A program made the position numbers and the translations under genes. Of a DNA stretch of 34,438 nt, positions 1-7,644 are shown piece by piece; the first letter of the stretch is position 1, and each line of letters starts with the position of its first letter. This DNA is from JASMHC01 sp964453855 (GTDB lineage: Bacteria; Pseudomonadota; Alphaproteobacteria; Rhodobacterales; Rhodobacteraceae), in assembly GCA_964453855.1 (NCBI GenBank), contig CAYVRN010000028.1, forward strand, positions 1 to 34,438, in the 5' to 3' direction. Below the pieces are notes generated by a model. It worked only from the letters and a program-made list of their open reading frames with translations. It was not told the DNA's origin and made no database searches.

Positions 1-95
1 CGGCAATCGCCCTAGCGGCCGTCGTCATCTATTGGTTATGAATCCTGACCCTAGCAGGCACGTTTTCCTCAACGACGAAAACCCTGCGCCTGTTT

Positions 96-1067
96 TTGCA
101 GTCAGCAATGCTGGGGCTTGGCGCCTATCTGGTATTGCAAAACGAACTGACCCCCGGCGCCATGATTGCGGGTTCGATCCTGATGGAGCGGGCTTTGTCA
201 CCTATTGAGCAGGCGATTGGCCAATGGGCTGTCGTGCAACGAGGCGTCAAGGGGTGGGGCAATCTGGTTGAACTGCTTTCCGAAGTTCCCGCTGATCAGC
301 CGCGCACGCCTTTGCCTGTGCCCAAAGCGAAACTGGAGGCTCAGGGCATCACGGTGATCCCACCCGGCATGCAGCAGGCAACCTTGAAAAATGTTGCTTT
401 TATCGTTCAACCCGGGCAGGCGATGGGTGTGATCGGTCCCTCGGGCGCTGGAAAAACCACGTTAGCCCGCGCGATAACCGGCTTTTGGCGTCCTGCAGGG
501 GGAAAGCTGCGTCTGGACGGGGCCTCGCTGGATCAATACGAGCCGGATGTTCTGGGACAACACGTTGGCTATCTGCCGCAGCGCGTCCAGTTATTTGACG
601 GCACGATCGCCGAAAACATCGCACGTTTGAACCCGAACCCCGACCCCGAACAGATCGTGCAAGCGGCCCAAAAGGCAGCAGCACACGAGATGATCCTGAA
701 ATTCCCCGATGGCTATGACACCCGCGTCAGCGCCAACGGCGGCTTGCTGTCAGGCGGTCAATTGCAGCGCATCGGTCTGGCCCGAGCGCTTTACGGCTCG
801 CCTGTGGTGCTTGTTCTGGACGAGCCAAACTCGAACCTCGACAACGAAGGCAGCGAAGCCTTGAACCAAGCGATCCGCGGCATGAAGGCCGAAGGGAAGT
901 CGGTGCTGATTATGGCGCACCGTCCAGCAGCGATCAAAGAATGTGACACTTTGCTGGTGCTTGATAACGGTGTGGCCGCAGCATTCGGTCCCAAAGACGA
1001 GGTACTCAAGTCAATGGTCAAAAACCATGAAGCCATCCAGCGAACCTCGGCAGGAGGTGTGACATGA
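96..1067 (+). CDS. Type I secretion ABC transporter (PrtD/AprD-like), C-terminal part; 5' end interrupted
   Basis: This is the inner-membrane ABC exporter of a type I secretion system, which pairs with the adaptor encoded next. The visible part begins in the last membrane segments (about residues 1-45, matching the family's conserved LGLGAYLVL and GAMIAGSIL region) and then has a full nucleotide-binding domain: Walker A GPSGAGKTT, signature LSGGQLQR, Walker B LVLDEPNSNLD and an H-loop His in LIMAHRP. The family is usually about 560-590 residues, so the first half is missing. Reading the same frame upstream gives a hydrophobic stretch (positions 3-38), then an in-frame TGA at 39-41, then only 18 codons to the TTG at 96. 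The cytoplasmic loop of about 60-70 residues that normally lies here is absent. This could be a decayed gene, a sequencing or assembly error, or a shortened product. The family call is secure; the start is not. Confidence 0.75.
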   Translation: MQSAMLGLGAYLVLQNELTPGAMIAGSILMERALSPIEQAIGQWAVVQRGVKGWGNLVELLSEVPADQPRTPLPVPKAKLEAQGITVIPPGMQQATLKNVAFIVQPGQAMGVIGPSGAGKTTLARAITGFWRPAGGKLRLDGASLDQYEPDVLGQHVGYLPQRVQLFDGTIAENIARLNPNPDPEQIVQAAQKAAAHEMILKFPDGYDTRVSANGGLLSGGQLQRIGLARALYGSPVVLVLDEPNSNLDNEGSEALNQAIRGMKAEGKSVLIMAHRPAAIKECDTLLVLDNGVAAAFGPKDEVLKSMVKNHEAIQRTSAGGVT

Positions 1068-2365
1068 GCACCGAGAAATGGTCAGCCGGACGTCCGATGG
1101 TGATTGGAATGATCACCCTGTTTATCCTTGTTGGAGGTTTGGGCGCTTGGTCTGTGAAAACTCAAATCTCGGGAGCGATTATCGCCAGCGGCAAGATCGA
1201 GGTCGATCAAAACCGTCAAGTGGTGCAGCACCCTGACGGAGGTGTTGTGGACAGTATCCTTGTGGAAGAGGGTGACACTGTTGCAGAAGGTGACATTCTG
1301 ATCCGCCTTGATCCGACACTGTTGGCGTCCGAACTTCATATCATCGAAGGGCAACTGTTCGAACTGGTCGCAAGACGCGGGCGACTGGAAGCCGAGCGGG
1401 ATAGTTCCGACACGATCGAATTCGAACCCGAGCTGCTTAAACTTGCTGACACGAACGAGGATGTTCTAGACCAAGTCAACGGTCAACAACGTCTGTTCCA
1501 GGCGCGACGGGATTCGATCGAGAAAGAAGTCGAACAACTTGGCAAACGCCGCAATCAGATTGCTGACCAAATCATCGGGATTGATGCGCAGATGGCGGCG
1601 ATGGATGTGCAGCTTGATCTAATCCATCAGGAACTGGCCAATCAGCAATCGCTTTTGGACAAAGGGTTGGCGCAGATTGCCAAGGTTTTGAACCTACAGC
1701 GGGAAGAGGCACGATTAAGCGGCACCGTTGGAGAATTAAAAGCCCAGCGCGCACAGGCCGAGGGACGCATCACCGAGATTGATATTGAAATACTGAAGCT
1801 GGGCACACAGCGTAGAGAAGAGGCAATCACGCGCCTGCGCGACCTACAATTTCAGGAACTGGAACTGGCAGAACAACGCCGAAGCCTGATTGAACGCCTA
1901 TCTCGTCTGGATATCCGCGCGCCCGTTTCGGGCATCGTTTACGGCCTTCAGGTTTTTGCCAAACGTTCGGTCATTCGCCCTGCCGATCCGGTTCTATTTC
2001 TTGTTCCACAGGATAAACCCTTGGTCATCATGGCACAGGTCGAACCTATCCATATCGACGAGATTTTCGTTAATCAGGACGTAACTTTGCGCTTTTCAGC
2101 GCTGGATAGCCGGACAACGCCGGAGCTTTTTGGTCGCGTCGTACAAATATCCGCAGATGCGTTTCAGGATGAAAACACGGCGTTCAGCTACTACCGCGCT
2201 GAAATTGAGTTGAACGAGGGCGAGATGACCCGCCTACCTGATGGTACAATCCTTATTCCGGGCATGCCAGTCGAGGCGTATATCCAAACGGCTGACAGGA
2301 CGCCTCTGGCTTATCTGATCAAGCCTTTGGCCGACTATTTCGCAAAAGCGTTCCGCGAAAGCTGA
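1064..2365 (+). CDS. HlyD/PrtE-family membrane fusion protein of type I secretion
   Basis: This is the periplasmic adaptor that links the inner-membrane ABC exporter to an outer-membrane TolC-like channel. At 433 residues it has the normal family length. One N-terminal membrane anchor (about residues 12-32) is followed by a lipoyl-like half-motif (about 40-90), a long charged coiled-coil hairpin (about 95-275, rich in Glu, Gln, Leu and Arg), a second lipoyl half around DIRAPVSGIVYGL, and a C-terminal beta-barrel. The ATG overlaps the stop of the ABC gene (ATGA at 1064-1067) and has a good ribosome site, AGGAGGT at 1052-1058, inside the upstream gene, so the two are translationally coupled. 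No RTX-type substrate and no outer-membrane channel gene is in view, so the exported protein is unknown. This adaptor looks intact although its ABC partner does not. Confidence 0.9.
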   Translation: MSTEKWSAGRPMVIGMITLFILVGGLGAWSVKTQISGAIIASGKIEVDQNRQVVQHPDGGVVDSILVEEGDTVAEGDILIRLDPTLLASELHIIEGQLFELVARRGRLEAERDSSDTIEFEPELLKLADTNEDVLDQVNGQQRLFQARRDSIEKEVEQLGKRRNQIADQIIGIDAQMAAMDVQLDLIHQELANQQSLLDKGLAQIAKVLNLQREEARLSGTVGELKAQRAQAEGRITEIDIEILKLGTQRREEAITRLRDLQFQELELAEQRRSLIERLSRLDIRAPVSGIVYGLQVFAKRSVIRPADPVLFLVPQDKPLVIMAQVEPIHIDEIFVNQDVTLRFSALDSRTTPELFGRVVQISADAFQDENTAFSYYRAEIELNEGEMTRLPDGTILIPGMPVEAYIQTADRTPLAYLIKPLADYFAKAFRES

Positions 2366-2374
2366 TTTCCTCTT

Positions 2375-2411
2375 TTCCGCCGCGGCGTTCCTAGTTAGCG
2401 TCGCGGCGGAA
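2375..2411 (+). terminator. Hairpin between the secretion pair and the RidA gene
   Basis: A 13-bp stem with one G-U pair: TTCCGCCGCGGCG at 2375-2387, an 11-nt loop, and CGTCGCGGCGGAA at 2399-2411. It lies 9 bases after the adaptor stop and just before the AGGAGG ribosome site (2416-2421) of the next gene. There is no T run on either strand, so it may be a weak or Rho-assisted terminator, or a structured leader for the RidA-GDPD-FemAB run. Confidence 0.4.
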
Positions 2412-2428
2412 CATCAGGAGGAACCCCC

Positions 2429-2890
2429 ATGAGCGCAATCGAAGCCCGTCTGGCCGAACTTGGCATTAGCTTGCCGGATGCCCCCGCACCGGCGGCTAAC
2501 TATGTGCCTTTTGTCGTGCAAGGAAACACCGTCTACGTATCGGGCCAGATCTCGAACGATGCCAACGGTTTTATCAAAGGCAAATTGGGTGACGACATGG
2601 ACACCGCGGCCGGTGCGGCGGCGGCTAAATCTTGCGCTATCAGCTTGTTGGCGCAGCTAAAAGCCGCGTGTGGGGGTGACATTGACCGCTTGGTTCGCGT
2701 TGTGAAACTGACTGCATTCGTCAACTCTACATCGGACTTTATCGAACAGCCGCAGGTCGTCAACGGTGCTTCGGACTTTCTGGTTGAAGCCCTAGGCGAT
2801 GCGGGTCGTCACGCGCGTTCCGCCGTGTCTGCGCCTTCGCTTCCGTTGGGCGTTGCTGTTGAGATCGAAGGTATCTTCGAGATCAAATGA
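2429..2890 (+). CDS. RidA (YjgF/YER057c/UK114) family protein, long subgroup
   Basis: RidA-family proteins form trimers; the best-known member hydrolyses reactive enamine and imine intermediates made by PLP enzymes. This 153-residue protein is longer than the archetypal RidA (about 128 residues) and has the layout of the uncharacterised long subgroup: an N-terminal extension (EARLAELGISLPDAP), then NYVPFVVQGNTVYVSGQ, and the late core HARSAVSAPSLPLGVAVEIE. The conserved Arg that binds the substrate carboxylate is present as R130, and VEIE is present near the end. The ATG at 2429 follows AGGAGG (2416-2421) at 7 nt. The stop overlaps the start of the phosphodiesterase gene (ATGA at 2887-2890), so the two are co-translated. 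Whether it is a true deaminase cannot be told from sequence. Confidence 0.88.
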   Translation: MSAIEARLAELGISLPDAPAPAANYVPFVVQGNTVYVSGQISNDANGFIKGKLGDDMDTAAGAAAAKSCAISLLAQLKAACGGDIDRLVRVVKLTAFVNSTSDFIEQPQVVNGASDFLVEALGDAGRHARSAVSAPSLPLGVAVEIEGIFEIK

Positions 2891-3642
2891 CCCTACCCAA
2901 GGGCTTCATAGATATCCCGCTGGCCCATCGGGCTTTGCATGACGTGACAGACGGTCGGCCAGAGAACTCTTTGGCCGCCATCCGTGCGGCAATAGCTTTG
3001 GGCTATGGGATCGAGATCGACGTCCAAATCTCGAAAGACGGACAGGCGATGGTCTTTCACGACTACGATCTGCAACGTCTTTGCGGGGTAACGGGTGCGG
3101 TATGTCAAAGGACATCAGATGAACTGGCTGAACTGCCATTGATTGGTGGCGATGCAGGCCTTCCGACCCTTCGACAGGTCCTTGATCTGGTGGACGGGCA
3201 AGTGCCGCTTTTGATCGAAATTAAAGATCAGGATTTGCGACTTGGCACCAATATAGGCGCTCTTGAAGCTGCTTGCGCTGAGACCCTAGTGGATTACTCA
3301 GGCCCTGTAGCCGTGATGTCATTCAACCCCCACTCGGTTGCCCTGATGGCGCATTTGATACCAGCAGTGCCGCGAGGGCTGACCACGTGCAACTTTGTGA
3401 AAGAAGACTGGCCGTTAGTGCCCGCCGAACGGCGTGAGAAATTGGCAACGATCCCCGACTTTGAAGACACAGGCGCCAGCTTTGTCAGCCATCAGCATGA
3501 CGAGCTCGACAGCCCTCGCATTGCACATCTAAAATCTCAAGGAGTGCCGGTCCTATGCTGGACCATCCGTTCACCTGAAAGCGAAGCCGCTGCACGTCAG
3601 ATCGCCGACAACATTACCTTTGAAGGCTATCTGCCGTCTTGA
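2887..3642 (+). CDS. Glycerophosphodiester phosphodiesterase (GDPD/UgpQ family)
   Basis: The family hydrolyses glycerophosphodiesters (deacylated phospholipids) to sn-glycerol 3-phosphate and an alcohol. The protein is 251 residues, the size of cytosolic UgpQ-type enzymes, with no signal peptide. The catalytic and metal-binding set is visible: H14-R15, P25-E26-N27, E43 and D45 in EIDVQ, and H58-D59 in FHDYDL, followed by IEIKD and a C-terminal CWTIR strand where many family members have W-T-V/I-N. The start codon overlaps the RidA stop by four bases and no promoter fits between them. The job may be lipid head-group recycling, but nothing here (for example ugp transport genes) fixes the substrate. 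Confidence 0.9.
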   Translation: MTLPKGFIDIPLAHRALHDVTDGRPENSLAAIRAAIALGYGIEIDVQISKDGQAMVFHDYDLQRLCGVTGAVCQRTSDELAELPLIGGDAGLPTLRQVLDLVDGQVPLLIEIKDQDLRLGTNIGALEAACAETLVDYSGPVAVMSFNPHSVALMAHLIPAVPRGLTTCNFVKEDWPLVPAERREKLATIPDFEDTGASFVSHQHDELDSPRIAHLKSQGVPVLCWTIRSPESEAAARQIADNITFEGYLPS

Positions 3643-3691
3643 CCAATCCCGCACGAAGCCCAACTGTTGAAGGGGCAAACAGGGGGCTTAT

Positions 3692-4873
3692 GTGTCTGAC
3701 GAAATTGAAATCCGGATTCACACCAGTCTTACGGATGTTTCGGAGAAAGAATGGGATGGCTGCGCTTGCCCCGAAGCAGGGCACGGTCGTCCGATTGATC
3801 CGTTCACGACCTACAGGTTTCTAAAAGCACTTGAAGACAGCGGTTCGGTTGGTCAGGGCACTGGCTGGCAACCCCAGTATATGACGGCCCATGCAAAGGA
3901 TCAGATGATTGCCGCAGCCCCGCTTTATGCCAAGGGTCATTCGCAGGGCGAGTACATCTTTGATTTCAACTGGGCACATGCCTACGAGCGCGCTGGCGGG
4001 CGTTACTATCCCAAGCTTCAGATTGCGGTTCCGTTTACCCCCGCAACAGGGCGACGCTTCTTGACCAAACCCGACTGGGAGCAAACCGGCCAGGCAGCGC
4101 TGGTTCAAGGCGCCGTACAATTTGCGGATCAGAATGGTTTGTCGTCTCTGCACATCACCTTTTGCACGAATATGGAAAAAGACGCGGGCAGACAGATGGG
4201 CTTAATGCCCCGCAAAAGCCAGCAATTCCACTGGGTCAATCAGGGATTTGATAACTTTGATGGGTTCCTTTCATCTTTATCCTCGCGCAAGCGCAAGAAT
4301 ATCCGAAAAGAACGGCGAACCGCGCAGGGGTTTGGCGGGACGATACACGCTCTGACCGGAGACCAAATCAAGTCAGAGCATTGGGATGCATTCTGGGTAT
4401 TTTATCAGGACACAGGCGCCCGCAAATGGGGTACGCCTTATCTGACACGCACCTTTTTTGATGCTGTTCACGCCACGATGCGTGATGACGTTTTGCTGGT
4501 CATGGCCGAATACGAGGGACGTTGGATTGCCGGAGCCTTGAACTTCATCGGCCGCGAAACACTATACGGCAGATATTGGGGATGCACCGCTGACATACCC
4601 TGCCTGCACTTTGAACTATGTTACTATCAGGCGATCGACTACGCCATCGAGCACAGTTTGTCGCGTGTCGAAGCCGGGGCACAGGGCGAACACAAGCTGG
4701 CACGCGGCTATATGCCGGTAGAAACCCATTCTCTGCATTGGTTCCGTGATACGGGTTTCGGAGAGGCCGTTGCAAACTATTTGGAGCACGAAGCCGAGGC
4801 CATCGATGACGAGATCGAAGTATTGACCAGCTATGGCCCCTTCCGCAAGGATAGGGTTCAAGAACAGGAGTAA
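3692..4873 (+). CDS. FemAB/GNAT-like protein (DUF482 / peptidogalycan family)
   Basis: A 393-residue protein of the GNAT/FemAB-fold family known as DUF482. Family traits visible are the N-terminal EWDGCACPEA, the pair FDFNWAHAYERAGGRYYPKLQIAVPFTPATGRRF, HWVNQGFDNFDGFLSSLSSRKRKNIRKER in the middle, and a C-terminal LHFELCYYQAIDYAI plus GAQGEHKLARGYMP. No signal peptide or membrane segment is seen. Its acceptor is unknown; FemAB relatives transfer an aminoacyl group to peptidoglycan precursors, but that is only a fold analogy. The start is taken as GTG at 3692 because it has a purine-rich AGGGGG (3681-3686) upstream and gives the usual family N-terminus. It lies 49 bp after the GDPD gene and 3 bp before the dehydratase gene, apparently in one transcript. 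Confidence 0.82.
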   Translation: MSDEIEIRIHTSLTDVSEKEWDGCACPEAGHGRPIDPFTTYRFLKALEDSGSVGQGTGWQPQYMTAHAKDQMIAAAPLYAKGHSQGEYIFDFNWAHAYERAGGRYYPKLQIAVPFTPATGRRFLTKPDWEQTGQAALVQGAVQFADQNGLSSLHITFCTNMEKDAGRQMGLMPRKSQQFHWVNQGFDNFDGFLSSLSSRKRKNIRKERRTAQGFGGTIHALTGDQIKSEHWDAFWVFYQDTGARKWGTPYLTRTFFDAVHATMRDDVLLVMAEYEGRWIAGALNFIGRETLYGRYWGCTADIPCLHFELCYYQAIDYAIEHSLSRVEAGAQGEHKLARGYMPVETHSLHWFRDTGFGEAVANYLEHEAEAIDDEIEVLTSYGPFRKDRVQEQE

Positions 4874-4876
4874 GCC

Positions 4877-5197
4877 ATGCGCAGTGATCTACTATCCGAA
4901 GAAGAGAGAGCAGAGCGCCTTCAGCCCCTGCTAGAAAACGGTTGGGCGATAGTTGAGGGAAAAGACCAAATTCGAAAAAAGTTCACATTCTCCAACTTCC
5001 GCATCGCATTTGGATGGATGACGATCGCCGGAATGGAAGCTGAGAAGATGAACCACCACCCCGAATGGACCAATACGTGGAACAGGGTTGTGGTCAACCT
5101 TACGACCTATAACAAAGGTGGGCTTACCGATCTGGACGTGCGACTGGCCAAGCGGATGGATAAACTGGCCGAGCAGTTCGTATCAGACAAAACTTAA
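4877..5197 (+). CDS. Pterin-4a-carbinolamine dehydratase-like protein (PhhB/PCD family)
   Basis: The PCD family dehydrates 4a-hydroxytetrahydrobiopterin made by aromatic amino acid hydroxylases. The 106-residue length and the motif EAEKMNHHPEW (about residues 54-64, with H60-H61-P62) are typical. The third catalytic His of the family, in S/T-T-H before the GLT/GLS segment, appears here as Tyr (LTTYNKGGLTDLD, Y78), so activity may be altered. No phenylalanine hydroxylase gene is in the window. It follows the FemAB-like gene by 3 bp, which makes it the last gene of that run. The family call is secure; the enzymatic role is less so. Confidence 0.87.
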   Translation: MRSDLLSEEERAERLQPLLENGWAIVEGKDQIRKKFTFSNFRIAFGWMTIAGMEAEKMNHHPEWTNTWNRVVVNLTTYNKGGLTDLDVRLAKRMDKLAEQFVSDKT

Positions 5198-5262
5198 AGG
5201 CCAAGCATTGCTGACGTTATGGTACTAAGTAATTAACAAATTCGATTTCCACTGAGAGCTCT

Positions 5263-7644
5263 ATGCATACAAGCACACCAACAGACCCAGACACAGTCGC
5301 CAAACTGGTCGACGCTCTGGACTGTATGGAAGAGGCTTTTGTTGTCTACGACAAAGACGGCTACCTTGTAGAGTGCAATAACGCCTTCAAACGTCTCTAC
5401 AACTACACCGATGAACAAGCCAAACCGGGGATACATTTCCGAGAGCTGGGTGTCATCGACATCGAGAACGGGAACGTTGCAATCGGCACAACAGGCGGCG
5501 AAGACTATTTGGCGCTGAAGGCCGAATACCGCAAAAAACTGCAAGGCTCTTTCGATGTACTTTTGAAAGATGGTCGCTGGATCAGAACCACGGATCGCGC
5601 ATTAACGAATGGCGGGTTTGTTTCGGTTCAAATCGAGATCACGGACCAGAAGCAGGCGGAAAAGACGTTACAGGAAAATGAACGCCACCTCGATACGCTT
5701 GTCAGGACTAGCCCCGCGGTCATTTACTCTGTTGATCTTAAAACTGACCTCAGCCTGTCTTTTGTAAGCCAAAAAATCGAAACCATTTTCGGTTACACCG
5801 TGGCTGATTGCATGTCAGAGCAGAACTTTTGGAAAAACAGGCTGCACCCTGACGAAGCAGATGCGGTCGTTCAAAAAATGCTGGACAATATCGCCAACAC
5901 GGACTCGTTCTCAGACGAATATCGGTTTCGTTTGCCTGACGGCTCGTACTGTTGGGTCGAAGACAGAAAAAACGTCATCTATGACAAGGATGGATCGGCG
6001 ATTGAGCTTGTTGGAACCTGGCTTGATATTACCGACAGAAAAGCGGCCGAGCTTGCACTGATCGAAGCGAAGGAAGAAGCCCAATCAGCAAACCGTTCAA
6101 AGTCTGCATTTCTTGCGACCATGAGCCATGAAATCAGAACGCCGATGAACGGCGTTTTGGGAATGGCGGAGTTGCTGGAAAGAACGGAAATGGGATCGGA
6201 CCAGTCCAGAATGGTTTCCTCGATCATCAATTCCGGGAATTCGCTTTTACGGATCATTGATGACATTCTTGATTATTCCAAGATCGAGGCTGGGAAACTT
6301 GATCTGAACCCGGAAGAGATGAACCTTCTGGACACTATCGAAGGAGCCGCGATCCTGATGGTTCCCAGCGCAGACGCAAATAACGTGCGCCTTCATTTGA
6401 AACTGGCGCTCGACATGCCAAGACGCATTCGTTTTGATGTGGTCCGTCTTCGCCAGATTCTGAACAATCTACTCAGCAACGCGATCAAGTTTTCTAGAAA
6501 ACCTGACGGGCACCCCATGGGGCAGGTCACTCTTGAAGTTCAAAGACTAAAGGGCAACCGCCTGCAATTTTCCGTTCACGACAATGGCGTTGGCATGTCC
6601 GATGACGCACTTTCCAATCTGTTCAAGCCATTTGTTCAGGCCGAAAGCTCAACCACCAGACGGTTTGGCGGTACAGGATTGGGTCTGAGTATTGTTAAAA
6701 AATTGGTCGACCTAATCGATGGCTCTATCCACGTAGAAAGCAATGTCGGGCAAGGAACCTCGTTCTCAGTCACGCTGCCGTTTATGCCTACGGAACAACC
6801 CGAAGCCGAGGTTCCGCATCCTACAACAACACTCTTTGGCTTGTTCGACACTGAAAAGAACCGTGATGTGATCGACAGAAACCAGCGCTTTCAAAAAACC
6901 TCGACCATGGTCGTTGCCAAGAACCAAAAGGACCTTTTTGATCGGCTTGAGGAAGTGAAGGGTCAGATTATCGTGAACCTTGCTATGGGCTCAATGGACC
7001 AGAACCGAGCCGTGCAGGACGACATTTTGAAAAAACACCCCTCGGCAAAGTTTGTGTGCCAGACTTATGACAGATCCGAAAAAATGGGTTTGGTTAGCGC
7101 AAATACTTTTGTCATCTCACGATTCCCCACGCTTCCATCTGAAATCGAAACGGCCACTGTGACGCTGCTTGATCATCATAGACTTGAGAACGCACAGACA
7201 AAAAAAGCAGAAAAGGACGCGCCACTTTCACCGTCACATTCCCATGTGCTGCTGGTAGAGGACAACTTGACGAACCAAAGAGTGATCGCGGCTCAGTTAG
7301 AGGCTCTTGGAGTGCAGATGACTTTGGCAAACAACGGGAGAGAGGGGTTTGACCGCTGGACATCCGGCGATTTTGACCTGGTTCTCACAGATTGCCATAT
7401 GCCTGAAATGGACGGGTTTGAGCTGACCGCCAAATTACGACTGACCGAAGAAAAAGCCCAGCTATCCCGAACACCTGTGATTGCCATCACTGCAAACGCA
7501 TTGCGTGGCGAAGCAGAGCGATGCATTGCAGCGGGCATGGACGACTATCTTTCAAAGCCTGTTGCGATTGCAGACTTAAAAGACATGCTTGGGAAATGGC
7601 TAGCAGACACGCCCAGTGGCAAGTCTAAGCCACCCAATCCCTGA
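5263..7644 (+). CDS. Soluble PAS-PAS hybrid sensor histidine kinase with receiver domain
   Basis: A 793-residue hybrid two-component kinase. Domains in order: PAS (about 12-130, degenerate PAS-7 type), PAS/PAC (about 140-262, ending GTWLDITDRKAAE), HisKA (about 280-345) with phospho-acceptor H289 in MSHEIRTP, HATPase (about 390-508) with the N-box ILNNLLSNAIKF, DNGVGM (D440) and GGTGLGL (469-475), and a C-terminal receiver (about 660-780) with D710 in LVLTDCHMPEMDGFE, T743 and K765. There is no membrane segment, so it should sense a cytoplasmic signal. Residues about 520-645 sit between kinase and receiver, are alpha/beta in character and lack a clear phospho-Asp; this may be a degenerate receiver. 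No partner regulator or HPt gene is adjacent. The 3' end overlaps the convergent FAD oxidoreductase gene by 20 bp. Confidence 0.9.
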   Translation: MHTSTPTDPDTVAKLVDALDCMEEAFVVYDKDGYLVECNNAFKRLYNYTDEQAKPGIHFRELGVIDIENGNVAIGTTGGEDYLALKAEYRKKLQGSFDVLLKDGRWIRTTDRALTNGGFVSVQIEITDQKQAEKTLQENERHLDTLVRTSPAVIYSVDLKTDLSLSFVSQKIETIFGYTVADCMSEQNFWKNRLHPDEADAVVQKMLDNIANTDSFSDEYRFRLPDGSYCWVEDRKNVIYDKDGSAIELVGTWLDITDRKAAELALIEAKEEAQSANRSKSAFLATMSHEIRTPMNGVLGMAELLERTEMGSDQSRMVSSIINSGNSLLRIIDDILDYSKIEAGKLDLNPEEMNLLDTIEGAAILMVPSADANNVRLHLKLALDMPRRIRFDVVRLRQILNNLLSNAIKFSRKPDGHPMGQVTLEVQRLKGNRLQFSVHDNGVGMSDDALSNLFKPFVQAESSTTRRFGGTGLGLSIVKKLVDLIDGSIHVESNVGQGTSFSVTLPFMPTEQPEAEVPHPTTTLFGLFDTEKNRDVIDRNQRFQKTSTMVVAKNQKDLFDRLEEVKGQIIVNLAMGSMDQNRAVQDDILKKHPSAKFVCQTYDRSEKMGLVSANTFVISRFPTLPSEIETATVTLLDHHRLENAQTKKAEKDAPLSPSHSHVLLVEDNLTNQRVIAAQLEALGVQMTLANNGREGFDRWTSGDFDLVLTDCHMPEMDGFELTAKLRLTEEKAQLSRTPVIAITANALRGEAERCIAAGMDDYLSKPVAIADLKDMLGKWLADTPSGKSKPPNP

